44,012 nt of DNA from Clostridia bacterium. GTDB taxonomy: Bacteria > Bacillota > Clostridia > Oscillospirales > CAG-272. Below the pieces are notes generated by a model. That model made no database searches, was not told the origin of the DNA, and worked only from the letters and a program-made list of their open reading frames with translations. Positions 23,151-31,516 of the stretch are shown here, in pieces. Every line of letters starts with the position of its first letter. The first letter of the stretch is position 1. The stretch covers positions 1 through 44,012 of the forward strand of contig JAGALA010000020.1 in NCBI GenBank assembly GCA_017625935.1, in the 5' to 3' direction. A program made the translations under genes and the position numbers.

Positions 23151-24398
23151 TTATAAGTTGTTAATTTCATTATCAAGCCAATCGATACGGCGATATAAAA
23201 CCTCAAAATCGCGCTCGAAATTGCGCATAAATGTCGCGCCTGAGTTATAGTAGTGGTAGCGGAGCCAGTCCTTGTGCGCCGCCGTGGATATTCTTTGGTT
23301 TTCTGCTTGAAATTCGCTCGAGGCATCTCTGATTTTTCCCTCAATTTCAGCCCAGCGTGCCTTTACCGCCTGACGAAATTCGGGCGAGCGAGTGAGCAGG
23401 GCATAGAACCAAGTTCCCCTCGAGCAGAACTCCGTTTCCTTCAATTCGTAGTCATACCAAAAGGCAAGGGACGGGCCGCTAAGCGCCCAATCGTAGTCCC
23501 AGAGAGGACCCATTTTCATCTTTCCGTCAACCGCTTTATACATATAAACCGATTTATAATTTATGTCGGGCTGAATTACAATTTTCTGTATCAAAAAGTA
23601 GTCAATAAAGCTACCGACGTCTATGTATTCTGCAAGCTCGTCAAGGGTGACGTTTTCCTTGTAGCAAAGGGAATGCACCTTGGTTACGTAATTTTTTATG
23701 TAGTCAAATTGCGCCTTTGTGTAGCGCTCGGTTTTGTCGGGGTATTTTACTGTGTAAAATAAATTGCCGATTTTGAAGTAGTCCTCGCCCTCTATACCGC
23801 CGTCAAGCTCCGCGTAGTCGTCAAGCTCGACAAGGAAGGGGACCTCGGTATCATTTTTATCAAAATCGTATTTTACGTTTGTATGCTCCTTGTTTTCGTT
23901 TATCTGCTCGGTGAGAAGGTAAAGCCCTTTATAAATGCCGTTTACGTACAGTTCAACGTAGTTGTATGACGGCACGTAGTCGCCGTTATCAAGCGACGCG
24001 CCGAGCTTAAATGCAAGGGCATCCTTGGAGAGTGAAAAATCGTTATACATTGCAAGCAAAACCCAGCTTTTGCTTGGTGCTTCACCGAAAAAAGAGGTCT
24101 TGGAGTCGAGCTTTAGGCGGTAGGGCTTTTTGGGGTATTTCCACGTCGTGTTTCCGCGACCGCGTATTCCACCGCTAACATCGTCAATTATAACCGTATC
24201 ACCGTCTGAAAGGGTGAGTGAGCAGGGGACGTATTCCTCCTTTGAGGTAACTTTTCCGTCAACGGTTAAGTCAAGGCGCGGTAAATCTGTATCAGACGAG
24301 GTAAGGAAGGCGACAAGCCAGCAAAGCGCGCACACAAGGCAAAACGCAATAGTTGAAATTAGAATAATCAAAATGACTTTTAGTGCGTTGCTTTTCAA
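23151..24398 (-). CDS. cotH: CotH family spore coat-type kinase
   Basis: A 415-residue CotH-family protein. In Bacillus CotH is an atypical protein kinase that phosphorylates coat proteins. One membrane helix lies at about residues 7-32, then an extracytoplasmic region. Family motifs are GGIRGRGNTTWKYPKKPYRL (about 85-104), YVELYVNGIYKGLYLLTEQI (about 145-164) and MGPLWDYDWALSG (about 295-307), which holds the metal-binding DxD-like residues. Some members are secreted and unconnected to spores, but this genome sporulates. The start codon is TTG at 24398 with AAGGAGGG nine bases upstream, and no nearby ATG fits. It is divergent from thiN and upstream of the SGNH gene. Confidence 0.9.
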   Translation of the reverse strand: MKSNALKVILIILISTIAFCLVCALCWLVAFLTSSDTDLPRLDLTVDGKVTSKEEYVPCSLTLSDGDTVIIDDVSGGIRGRGNTTWKYPKKPYRLKLDSKTSFFGEAPSKSWVLLAMYNDFSLSKDALAFKLGASLDNGDYVPSYNYVELYVNGIYKGLYLLTEQINENKEHTNVKYDFDKNDTEVPFLVELDDYAELDGGIEGEDYFKIGNLFYTVKYPDKTERYTKAQFDYIKNYVTKVHSLCYKENVTLDELAEYIDVGSFIDYFLIQKIVIQPDINYKSVYMYKAVDGKMKMGPLWDYDWALSGPSLAFWYDYELKETEFCSRGTWFYALLTRSPEFRQAVKARWAEIEGKIRDASSEFQAENQRISTAAHKDWLRYHYYNSGATFMRNFERDFEVLYRRIDWLDNEINNL

Positions 24399-24471
24399 TT
24401 CGTTTTCCCTCCTTTTTTAATACCTTTTTTGATAATTTTATCATTATAAAGATTTAAAATCAAGATAATTG

Positions 24472-24500
24472 TTGCAAAAACAAAATAAAAATGATAGAAT
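24472..24500 (+). promoter_or_regulatory. Promoter of thiN
   Basis: TTGCAA at 24472 and TAGAAT at 24495 have a 17-base spacer, 17 bases before the start codon. Confidence 0.55.
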
Positions 24501-24517
24501 TTAGGCGAGGTGATAAA

Positions 24518-25156
24518 ATGAACACTTGTTATATCGTGTGTGCGCTTGACTCTACGCTTGATTTCACGCCCGATGAGAGCGATTTTGTTATTGGTGCTGA
24601 CCGCGGCTATCATATCTTAAAAAAGCAAGGAAAGAGAATTGATTTGGCGCTTGGCGACTTTGACTCGTCAAATGAGCCGATTGATTTTGAAAACGTGATA
24701 AAATTCCCCGTGATGAAGGATGAAACGGACGGCGCAATTGCCATAAGAGAAGCACTCGCACGTGGGTACAATAGAATAAGAATGTACGGCGCGATAGGCG
24801 GGCTTATTGACCATACGCTTGCTATAATCGGTGAGGCGGTAAAATATGCCGAGGGCGGAGTTGATTTTGCATTTTACTCGGGGGAGTCATCAATTTTGCC
24901 ACTTAATAACGGTACTGTAAGGTTTGATAAGGGCGCAAGCGGCCGTATTTCCGTCCTTTCTCATTCAACCGTTTCAGAGGGCGTTACAATAAAAGGTCTA
25001 TTATATACGCTTGATAATTACAACCTTGAAAACAAGGTTTCACTCGGCTCGGGCAATTCGTTTATAGGTGAGGAAGCCGAGATAAGTGTTCGGGTGGGCA
25101 CGCTCCTTATTTGCACTTCAAAAAATAATTTGGAAAACCACTTGACAAAGCGATAA
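24518..25156 (+). CDS. thiN: Thiamine diphosphokinase
   Basis: A 212-residue ThiN/TPK enzyme that transfers pyrophosphate from ATP to thiamine, giving TPP. The N-terminal catalytic domain shows FVIGADRGYHIL (about residues 26-37), LALGDFDSS (about 46-54, Asp-rich metal site) and KDETDGAIAIREAL (about 66-79). YGAIGGLIDHTLA follows at about 90-102. The C-terminal half is the beta-sandwich TPK_B1 domain (GRISVLSHS, GLLYTLDNY). The length is typical. I chose ATG 24518, with GAGGTGAT just upstream. An ATG at 24491 lies ahead of that RBS. The next unit is a TPP riboswitch with thiT, so salvage uptake and activation are adjacent. Confidence 0.94.
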   Translation: MNTCYIVCALDSTLDFTPDESDFVIGADRGYHILKKQGKRIDLALGDFDSSNEPIDFENVIKFPVMKDETDGAIAIREALARGYNRIRMYGAIGGLIDHTLAIIGEAVKYAEGGVDFAFYSGESSILPLNNGTVRFDKGASGRISVLSHSTVSEGVTIKGLLYTLDNYNLENKVSLGSGNSFIGEEAEISVRVGTLLICTSKNNLENHLTKR

Positions 25157-25170
25157 ATTAGTGGTATGAT
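25142..25170 (+). promoter_or_regulatory. Promoter of the TPP riboswitch-thiT unit
   Basis: TTGACA at 25142 and TATGAT at 25165 have a 17-base spacer. The -35 lies inside the last codons of thiN. Confidence 0.75.
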
Positions 25171-25192
25171 TTCTACATCGCACAATTAAATA

Positions 25193-25271
25193 TTCGGGGG
25201 TGCTTTTTGGCTGAGATGGAATTTTCCAAACCCTTTAACCTGATACGGATAATGCCGGCGTAGGAAGTAGT
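25193..25271 (+). promoter_or_regulatory. TPP riboswitch (THI element)
   Basis: TTCGGGGGTGC, GGCTGAGATG, AACCCTTTAACCTGATACGG and ATAATGCCGGCGTAGGAAG appear in order, which is the textbook THI-box. It sits before thiT, a known TPP-controlled gene. A terminator hairpin at 25294-25332 provides the OFF state. Confidence 0.96.
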
Positions 25272-25293
25272 ATTTTCATAACTTGGAGTATAT

Positions 25294-25332
25294 TTACCGC
25301 ACGGATGTTTTCCTGTGCGGTAATATTTTATT
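25294..25332 (+). terminator. Riboswitch-controlled terminator of thiT
   Basis: TTACCGCAC and GTGCGGTAA pair across a GGATGTTTTCCT loop, followed by an interrupted T-run (TATTTTATTTC). Confidence 0.75.
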
Positions 25333-25348
25333 TCAAGGAGGTTTTTCT

Positions 25349-26188
25349 ATGAAAACCAAATCATCAAAGCAAATTGTTGCAATGATTGAGTGTAGCATGA
25401 TGATTGCTTTGTCAACCGTATTCAGCCTTATAAAGCTGGTTGATATGCCGTACGGCGGCTCGGTTACAATTGCATCTATGCTACCTATCGTTATTGCAGC
25501 ATACAGACACGGCTTCCTGTGGGGCTTGGGGACAGCGCTTACTAACTCCCTGATTCAGCTTCTTTTGGGAATTAACAACCTTTCCTATTTTTCAACGTGG
25601 CAATCAATTGTTGCAATTATATTGCTTGACTATGTAGTTGCCTTTGGCGTTTTTGCATTGTCGGGACTCTTCAGAAAAATAGAGAAAAGACAAAACCTGG
25701 CGTTTCTTTACGGCATTTTGCTTGCATCTGTCCTTAGATACGTATGTCACGTTATTTCGGGCGCAACGGTATGGGCAGGGCTTTCAATACCGACTAATGC
25801 GGCGCTTATTTACTCCCTGTCGTACAACGCAACCTATATGGTGCCCGAAACTATTGTGCTAATTGCCCTCGGCGTTTATCTTGCAAGCGTTATTGATTTC
25901 GGCGCACAATACCCAACACGCGTTAAAACGCAAAAGCTCGACAAGGTTGAGGTATATACTATGATTTTCGGTTGGTTTATGCTTATTGCAACTATGATTA
26001 CCGATATAATTTTGGTTGCACCGTATCTGCAGGACCCCGAAAGCGGAGAATTTGTATTTACATACCTCGGTGACGTAAACTACGTTAAGCTCGCGGTTGT
26101 GAGCGTTGTCGGAGTGGCTATGTCAGTTGCACTTTTTGTAATTTCGCTTGTGCGCAAGAAGATAAATCAAAAAGCGGAAGCAAAATAG
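25349..26188 (+). CDS. thiT: Thiamine ECF transporter S component
   Basis: About 279 residues. The first 200 are the ThiT substrate-binding membrane protein of an energy-coupling factor transporter. It has six hydrophobic segments and the family block MPYGGSVTIASMLPIVIAAYRHG (only its two halves are relevant: MPYGGSVTIASM, near residue 28, and LPIVIAAYRHG), with HVISGATVWAG later as in YuaJ/ThiT. It binds thiamine and works with the shared EcfA/A'/T module encoded elsewhere. The protein is about 80 residues longer than typical, with two further membrane helices after residue 205 (MIFGWFMLIATMITDIILVA and VVSVVGVAMSVALFVISLV). The RBS is AAGGAGG. It is controlled by the TPP riboswitch. Confidence 0.93.
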   Translation: MKTKSSKQIVAMIECSMMIALSTVFSLIKLVDMPYGGSVTIASMLPIVIAAYRHGFLWGLGTALTNSLIQLLLGINNLSYFSTWQSIVAIILLDYVVAFGVFALSGLFRKIEKRQNLAFLYGILLASVLRYVCHVISGATVWAGLSIPTNAALIYSLSYNATYMVPETIVLIALGVYLASVIDFGAQYPTRVKTQKLDKVEVYTMIFGWFMLIATMITDIILVAPYLQDPESGEFVFTYLGDVNYVKLAVVSVVGVAMSVALFVISLVRKKINQKAEAK

Positions 26189-26216
26189 GGCGACACATTA
26201 AAGATAACCTTAAACG
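26188..26216 (+). repeat. Solo left end of the MITE-like family
   Basis: GGGCGACACATTAAAGATAA followed by CCTTAAACG starts on the last base of the thiT stop codon. It matches the left 28 bases of the full elements. Confidence 0.65.
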
Positions 26217-26247
26217 AGAACCCGAAAAAGTACAAAATAGAATATTA

Positions 26248-26288
26248 CGCCGCCTGTGTAGCATTGCTATATGGGCGGCAATTTTTTT
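26248..26288 (+). terminator. Terminator of thiT
   Basis: GCCGCC and GGCGGC pair over a long loop, followed by TTTTTTT. Confidence 0.8.
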
Positions 26289-26308
26289 ATTCAAGGGGGA
26301 AATAGCGG

Positions 26309-26337
26309 TTGACAAGAGGGAGAAAAGCAGCTACAAT
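26309..26337 (+). promoter_or_regulatory. Promoter of the alpha/beta hydrolase gene
   Basis: TTGACA at 26309 and TACAAT at 26332 have a 17-base spacer. AGTATGCCC and GGGCATAATACT (26341-26364) form a hairpin in the leader, right after the expected start of transcription, possibly an operator. Confidence 0.75.
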
Positions 26338-26379
26338 TAAAGTATGCCCATAGGGCATAATACTTTATGAGGTAGAAAA

Positions 26380-27120
26380 ATGAAAATTTTAGCTGAATAC
26401 AGATATGACGGCATATATCATTTAGAGGTTGAGTTTAGGGGCAAAAAGGGAATTGCGCTTATGGCAGAGGACAAATCAAGGCGCAACGGAAAAGCTGTTT
26501 TGAAAACCGAATATTTCGGTGCTTTTCCCGAGCTTCAAAATGAATTTGTGCGCCGCGGCTACACGCTTTTGTTTATTGAAAACAGAAACCGCTGGGGCAC
26601 ACCGTGTGAGATTGAGGATCAATACGAATTTGTACGCTATATAACGGGTGAGCTTGGCATCGAGTGCGGTGTTATCACACTTGGAATGAGCTGCGGCGGA
26701 ATGATGAGCGTTTTGTTAGCGGCGAAGCATCCCGAAATTATAAAGGGGCTTTATATTGACGCGCCTGTAATGAACTTCCTTTCCTGTCCTGCACGCTTGG
26801 GCAACGCGCCCGACGTTACCGACGGAATGTGGCAGGAGTTTGAAATCGCGTGGGGAATGACAAAAAGCGAGCTGCTCACCTTTAGAGGCCACCCCATAGA
26901 CTATTTCCCGAAGCTAATTGAAAATAAGATAAAAATCTATATGGCGTATGGCGACTGCGACAAAACCGTGCCGTATGAGGAAAACGGAATCGCGCTTGAA
27001 AGAGCATACAAGGAAGCGGGGCTTGACAGCTTGCTTTACATTGACAAAAAGGCGGGTGTTGACCACCATCCGCACGGCCCGAGCGATATCGATTTTGCGA
27101 TAAAATATTTTGAAAAATAA
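26380..27120 (+). CDS. Alpha/beta hydrolase (prolyl oligopeptidase-like)
   Basis: A 246-residue alpha/beta-hydrolase. The nucleophile elbow is LGMSCGGMMSV (GxSxG, Ser at about residue 106). The acid is in YGDCDKTVPYEEN (about 189-201) and the His in VDHHPHGPSD near the C-terminus, so a full triad is present. There is no signal peptide. The dipeptidyl peptidase/acetyl-xylan esterase-like order suggests an ester or peptide substrate, and the position before fucI suggests sugar de-esterification, which is only inference. The start follows GAGGTAG. It has its own promoter, and fucI has a separate one. Confidence 0.82.
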   Translation: MKILAEYRYDGIYHLEVEFRGKKGIALMAEDKSRRNGKAVLKTEYFGAFPELQNEFVRRGYTLLFIENRNRWGTPCEIEDQYEFVRYITGELGIECGVITLGMSCGGMMSVLLAAKHPEIIKGLYIDAPVMNFLSCPARLGNAPDVTDGMWQEFEIAWGMTKSELLTFRGHPIDYFPKLIENKIKIYMAYGDCDKTVPYEENGIALERAYKEAGLDSLLYIDKKAGVDHHPHGPSDIDFAIKYFEK

Positions 27121-27205
27121 ATCCATAAAAAGCGGGAGGGAGAACCCATCCCCAAAAGCGGGTTTACTATCTCTAAAATAAATTTTGGTAAGTTATAAAA
27201 ATCAC

Positions 27206-27234
27206 TTGATTTTGCGCGCAGAAAATTATATAAT
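27206..27234 (+). promoter_or_regulatory. Promoter of fucI
   Basis: TTGATT at 27206 and TATAAT at 27229 have a 17-base spacer, 35 bases before the start codon. Confidence 0.7.
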
Positions 27235-27269
27235 GAATTTAATGAAATTTTTTCTTGAAGGAGAATATT

Positions 27270-29072
27270 ATGGCAAAGAACAGACTTATTGGGGATTACC
27301 CCGTAATCGGTATCCGTCCTACCATTGACGGCCGCCGCGGTGTGCTCAAGGTTAGAGAATCACTTGAGGACCAAACAATGAATATGGCAAAAGCAGCAGC
27401 AAAGCTTTTTGAGGAAAATCTTAAGTACTCAAACGGCGAGCCTGTTAAGGTTGTTATCGCAGACACAACAATCGGCAGAGTTGCTGAGGCAGCCGCTTGC
27501 GCTGACAAGTTTAAGAAGGCAGGTGTTGATATCACACTTACCGTTACTCCTTGCTGGTGCTACGTCTCGGAAACAATTGATATGGACAAAAACACCATTA
27601 AGGGTGTTTGGGGCTTCAACGGCACTGAAAGACCGGGTGCGGTTTATTTAGCGGCAGTTTTGGCTTCTCACGCACAAAAGGGACTTCCTGCATTCGGCAT
27701 TTACGGTCACGACGTTCAGAATATGGACGAGAGCGACAAAATTCCCGATGACGTTGCCGAAAAGCTTCTTCGCTTCGGCCGTGCGGCAGTTGCGGCAGCT
27801 ACAATGAGAGGAAAATCATATCTCCAAATCGGCTCAATCTGTATGGGTATCGGCGGTTCAATCATCGATACTGCATTTATCGAGGAATATCTCGGTATGA
27901 GAGTTGAGTCCGTTGACGAGGTTGAAATTATCAGAAGAATGTCAAAGGGCATTTATGACGAGGCAGAGTTCCAAAAGGCACTCAAGTGGGCTAAGGAAAA
28001 ATGCAATATCGGCTTTGATAAAAACCCGAAGGAGCTTCAAATTTCCGACAAGGAAAAGGAAGAACAGTTTGAGTTTGTTGTTAAAATGGCGTGCATCATT
28101 AAGGACTTGATGAACGGCAACAAGAATCTCCCCGAGGGCTGTGAGGAGGAAATGGTTGGTCATAACGCGATTGCGGCCGGCTTCCAGGGTCAAAGACAAT
28201 GGACAGACTTCTATCCAAACTGTGACTTCCCTGAGGCAATGCTCAACACCTCATTTGACTGGAACGGCGCAAGAGAGCCATATGTTCTCGCTACCGAAAA
28301 TGACGTATTAAACGGTCTTGGTATGCTCTTTATGAAGCTGCTCACAAACAGAGCGCAAATGTTCGCAGACGTAAGAACATATTGGAGCGGTGAGGCTGTT
28401 AAGAGAGCAACGGGCTACGATATTGAGGGTAAGGCAAAGGAATCAAACGGCTTTATTCACCTTATCAACTCAGGTGCTTGCTGTCTTGACGCAAACGGCG
28501 CGGCTAAGGACGAAAACGGAAACGGCGTTATGAAGGAATGGTACAATATGACCGAGGCAGACTGTGATGCTGTTATGGCAAACACAACCTGGAATATGGC
28601 TGACCTTGGCTACTTCCGTGGCGGCGGATATTCATCAAGATTTGAAACAAAGGCTGAAATGCCTGCAACAATGATAAGACTTAACTTAGTTAAGGGGCTT
28701 GGTCCTGTGCTTCAAATTGCAGAGGGCTACACAGTTGCACTTCCCGAAAAGGTTTCGGACACATTGTGGGCAAGAACAGACTACACCTGGCCATGCACAT
28801 GGTTCGCTCCTCGCTGCGACGGCAAGGAGGGCAGTCCGTTTAAGACAGCTTATGACGTTATGAACAACTGGGGTGCAAACCACGGCGCGATAAGCTACGG
28901 TCACATCGGTGCTGACCTTATCACGCTTTGCTCAATTTTAAGAATCCCTGTATGTATGCACAACGTACCCGAGGATAAGATTTTCCGTCCTGCCGCTTGG
29001 AACGCATTCGGTATGGATAAGGAAGGACAGGACTACCGTGCTTGTCAAGCATACGGTCCTATGTATAAATAA
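27270..29072 (+). CDS. fucI: L-fucose isomerase
   Basis: A 600-residue protein of the FucI family, which converts L-fucose to L-fuculose (also D-arabinose to D-ribulose) using Mn2+. It opens [17 protein letters not shown], as in FucI. The middle has [19 protein letters not shown] and [18 protein letters not shown]. The substrate domain shows [17 protein letters not shown] and [12 protein letters not shown]. The C-terminal domain has [16 protein letters not shown]. The length equals the family norm (about 590). I chose ATG 27270, preceded by AAGGAG. An upstream TTG would overlap that RBS. It forms an operon with the nucleotidyltransferase 18 bases downstream. Fuculokinase and aldolase are not in the window. 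Confidence 0.95.
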   Translation: MAKNRLIGDYPVIGIRPTIDGRRGVLKVRESLEDQTMNMAKAAAKLFEENLKYSNGEPVKVVIADTTIGRVAEAAACADKFKKAGVDITLTVTPCWCYVSETIDMDKNTIKGVWGFNGTERPGAVYLAAVLASHAQKGLPAFGIYGHDVQNMDESDKIPDDVAEKLLRFGRAAVAAATMRGKSYLQIGSICMGIGGSIIDTAFIEEYLGMRVESVDEVEIIRRMSKGIYDEAEFQKALKWAKEKCNIGFDKNPKELQISDKEKEEQFEFVVKMACIIKDLMNGNKNLPEGCEEEMVGHNAIAAGFQGQRQWTDFYPNCDFPEAMLNTSFDWNGAREPYVLATENDVLNGLGMLFMKLLTNRAQMFADVRTYWSGEAVKRATGYDIEGKAKESNGFIHLINSGACCLDANGAAKDENGNGVMKEWYNMTEADCDAVMANTTWNMADLGYFRGGGYSSRFETKAEMPATMIRLNLVKGLGPVLQIAEGYTVALPEKVSDTLWARTDYTWPCTWFAPRCDGKEGSPFKTAYDVMNNWGANHGAISYGHIGADLITLCSILRIPVCMHNVPEDKIFRPAAWNAFGMDKEGQDYRACQAYGPMYK

Positions 29073-29090
29073 TCAAACGAGGTTAAGTCA

Positions 29091-30008
29091 ATGAAAAAAA
29101 CATCATTAGTTATTATGGCGGCGGGCATCGGCTCGCGCTTTGGCGGCGGTATTAAGCAGCTTGAGCCGCTTGGCCCTAATGGCGAGGTTATAATGGAGTA
29201 TTCCATTCACGACGCGCTTGAGGCAGGATTTAATAAGGTGGTTTTCATTATCCGCAAGGAAATGGAGGACTACTTCAAAGAGGTTGTCGGCGACAAAATC
29301 TCGGGCATTTGCGAGGTTGCATATGCTTATCAAAATATTGACGATTTACCTGCGGGCTTTACAAATCCCGAGGGAAGAACAAAGCCTTGGGGCACAGGTC
29401 AAGCAATTCTTGCCTGCAAGGGTATAGTAAACGAGCCGTTTATGGTTATCAACGCAGATGACTACTACGGTAAGGAAGGCTACAAGGCAATTCACGAGTT
29501 CTTGGTGAACGAGCAACCGAAAATCAAGGACTACAACTTCTGTATGGCTGGCTTTATCATAAAGAACACACTTAGCGAAAACGGCGGCGTTACCCGTGGC
29601 GTTTGCACAGTTAACGACGAGGGCTACCTAACGAGCTGCGTTGAAACAGGAAACCTTGTTAAAACAGAGAAGGGTGCAGGCATTAAAAACGATGACGGCA
29701 CAGTTACGGAAATTGACCCAAATACATACGTTTCAATGAATATGTGGGGGTTAACTCCCGAATTTATTGACGTTTTGGAGGGCGGCTTCGTTGAGTTCCT
29801 CTCTGACCCTAACCTCAACAAATTAAAGGGCGAATACCTCTTGCCCGGCGTTGTTGGCGGTCTTGTAACAAGCGGTAAGGCATCGGTTAAGGTGCTTGAA
29901 ACAAACGACAAGTGGTTTGGCGTTACCTACGGCGAGGACAAATATTCCGTAAAAGAGGAATTTATAAAGCTCCACGCAAACGGCACATACGCAAAAACAC
30001 TTTACTAA
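29091..30008 (+). CDS. Sugar-phosphate nucleotidyltransferase
   Basis: A 305-residue NTP_transferase-family protein. The N-terminal nucleotide-binding signature is MAAGIGSRFGGGIKQLEPL (GxGxRxx...K). FMVINADDYYGKEGYKAIHE carries the metal-binding Asp of the catalytic centre. The family activates sugar 1-phosphates to NDP-sugars. Its exact sugar is unknown. Cotranscription with fucI (18-base gap, GAGGTTAAG as RBS) hints at a fucose- or hexose-related pathway, which is inference. Members of this subgroup often occur next to a phosphotransferase, which is absent here. Confidence 0.85.
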   Translation: MKKTSLVIMAAGIGSRFGGGIKQLEPLGPNGEVIMEYSIHDALEAGFNKVVFIIRKEMEDYFKEVVGDKISGICEVAYAYQNIDDLPAGFTNPEGRTKPWGTGQAILACKGIVNEPFMVINADDYYGKEGYKAIHEFLVNEQPKIKDYNFCMAGFIIKNTLSENGGVTRGVCTVNDEGYLTSCVETGNLVKTEKGAGIKNDDGTVTEIDPNTYVSMNMWGLTPEFIDVLEGGFVEFLSDPNLNKLKGEYLLPGVVGGLVTSGKASVKVLETNDKWFGVTYGEDKYSVKEEFIKLHANGTYAKTLY

Positions 30009-30023
30009 TACCATAAGCATAAC

Positions 30024-30051
30024 AAAAGCAGGTCAACCGACCTGCTTTTCT
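30024..30051 (+). terminator. Terminator of the fucI operon
   Basis: AAAAGCAGGTC and GACCTGCTTTT pair around AACC. Confidence 0.9.
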
Positions 30052-30154
30052 TATGGAATTTGTCAAAACAAACAAAAAACATAAAGTAATGAAAAAGTTT
30101 TTTTGTGCAAAAGGTAGAAAAAACAGTATGGCACACCTCATATCTACGATTTTC

Positions 30155-30183
30155 TTGATTTGCAAAAAAGCATATGATAAAAT
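30155..30183 (+). promoter_or_regulatory. Promoter of the A+T-rich gene array
   Basis: TTGATT at 30155 and TAAAAT at 30178 have a 17-base spacer. A REP-like palindrome lies between it and the first gene. Confidence 0.55.
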
Positions 30184-30211
30184 GAAATTAAGAAGAAAAC
30201 GTAACGAACGC

Positions 30212-30238
30212 GGAGACAAGGAACCGTCCCCTGTTTCC
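30212..30238 (-). repeat. REP-like palindrome, copy 1
   Basis: Read on minus: GGAAACAGGGGACGGTTCCT then TGTCTCC. Ends GGAAACA/TGTCTCC and GGGGACGGTTCC give a hairpin. It matches the copies at 30762, 31405 and 32154, which lie in the opposite orientation. Confidence 0.75.
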
Positions 30239-30278
30239 TTTGCGTTTATATTCGAAAAAAACGGAATAGGAGTAAAAT

Positions 30279-30764
30279 ATGATACTAAAATTACGTTTAC
30301 GAAAGTCATTGACCCACGTATATAGATTGCTTGTTTTGTTTGTTCTTATTTCTGCTGTGTTCGTATTTGTATGCAGCTGTGGTCTTTCAGATTGGGATTA
30401 TGATTTACCAAATGGCTATTATGTTGCCAGAGGCAACTATAAATGGATATTTTTAGCATATGCAAATAGCGATGGCTTGGGCGGAACCGTAACACCGCCG
30501 GAAAAATATGTATCTTATTTTGCATACAATGAAGTATATATAGTTGCACAAACGGTGATGTTGCCCGAGGAAATCGAACCCGACGAAATTGAAACGTTTT
30601 TGAGGCACGCAAAGATTACATACTATGTTGTAAACAGCGAAACACGAGAGGTATATGAGGAGTTAACAGAAGAGGAATATGAAACCCTCATAAGCGAATT
30701 GCAAATTACCAATTTATGTGATTGGATTCCTACTATTACGAAACCCAAAGGCGCGTGGACGTAA
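30279..30764 (+). CDS. Putative lipoprotein, first gene of the array
   Basis: A 161-residue protein I do not recognise. A basic start (MILKLRLRKSLTHVYRL) and hydrophobic stretch lead to a possible lipobox, FVCSC, at about residue 34, so a lipid-anchored exported protein is likely. The mature part has an acidic helix (LPEEIEPDEIETFLRHAK) and EVYEELTEEEYETLISEL. ATG 30279 follows TAGGAG. The stop codon is the first part of the next REP unit (TAAGACAGGGGAC). The gene is more A+T-rich than its neighbours outside the array. Confidence 0.65.
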   Translation: MILKLRLRKSLTHVYRLLVLFVLISAVFVFVCSCGLSDWDYDLPNGYYVARGNYKWIFLAYANSDGLGGTVTPPEKYVSYFAYNEVYIVAQTVMLPEEIEPDEIETFLRHAKITYYVVNSETREVYEELTEEEYETLISELQITNLCDWIPTITKPKGAWT

Positions 30765-30795
30765 GACAGGGGACTAAGACAGGTGACGGTTCCTT
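30762..30795 (+). repeat. REP-like palindrome, copy 2
   Basis: TAAGACAGGGGAC followed by TAAGACAGGTGACGGTTCCT, a partial tandem. It starts at the stop codon of the preceding gene. Confidence 0.75.
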
Positions 30796-30818
30796 TTCTT
30801 GGTGTAAAGGAGGTTATG

Positions 30819-31415
30819 ATGAAAAAACGCATATTAGTAGTATTCTTTTGTTCTTTGGCTTGTATAATTCTTATATTTGCGTCTGTTTTGTGGATGATCT
30901 TATCATTGTTTGGTGTATTCAATAAAACAAATGATGAAACAGAGGATTTTTTAAACAAAGAGATAAAATTGGATGAAGATGTGCTTACGAACAATGCTAA
31001 TGAGTTTTTCTATAATTGTTATTATGGAGAACATGCTACATTGGAATATAAACATGTAAAGCCATCTTGTATGTACGAGTTGACATCAAAATTTAAAAAT
31101 ATATATGTTTTGCATATTTATTACAATGATGACAATGAATATGAATTAGCTAATTCAAAGATAAATGAAAAATATAAAAACGATATATATTTTGACGGGT
31201 CATATACGGGATATTTGATTAAAGAGCATACAAAGTTAAAGGAGTATGCTTCGTTAATTGTATCATCACCTAAAGAAATGAGAATATCATATGTTTTCAT
31301 TGATTGCCCTAAAATAGATACTTTTAGTGAAAAACACTTTGTATTTTATACACAAGCGTGGAATGTTTCACCAATTATGCTGATATTCGGCGAAGGATAC
31401 AAGTGGAGACAGTAG
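30819..31415 (+). CDS. Unknown single-span membrane protein, second gene of the array
   Basis: A 198-residue protein, not recognised. One N-terminal membrane helix lies at about residues 3-32 (RILVVFFCSLACIILIFASV). The remaining 165 residues are polar and rich in Asn, Lys, Tyr and Glu (YYNDDNEYELANSKINEKYK) and probably outside the cell. Codons are strongly A+T-biased, unlike fucI upstream or the 32366 gene downstream, which suggests transfer. ATG 30819 has AAGGAGG at the right distance. Its last codons (TGGAGACAG) run into the third REP unit. Confidence 0.65.
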   Translation: MKKRILVVFFCSLACIILIFASVLWMILSLFGVFNKTNDETEDFLNKEIKLDEDVLTNNANEFFYNCYYGEHATLEYKHVKPSCMYELTSKFKNIYVLHIYYNDDNEYELANSKINEKYKNDIYFDGSYTGYLIKEHTKLKEYASLIVSSPKEMRISYVFIDCPKIDTFSEKHFVFYTQAWNVSPIMLIFGEGYKWRQ

Positions 31416-31448
31416 GGGGGATAAGACAGGGGACGGTCCCCTGTCTCC
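31405..31448 (+). repeat. REP-like palindrome, copy 3 (perfect)
   Basis: GACAGGGGAC and GTCCCCTGTC form a 21-base palindrome with one central G (31425-31445). Outer arms GGAGACAG (31405) and CTGTCTCC (31441) extend the symmetry. The left arm overlaps the end of the preceding gene. Confidence 0.85.
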
Positions 31449-31516
31449 ATTGCATATGGTAAGGGTAATGGATACTACAATTCGGAAACAAGATATTTTG
31501 CAATTAGGGGTTAGAT

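Noticed and set aside
30053..30325. A 90-codon reading frame on plus before the A+T-rich array
   Set aside because: It spans a promoter and a REP-like palindrome, has no RBS, and its composition is low-complexity (Lys/Arg-rich).
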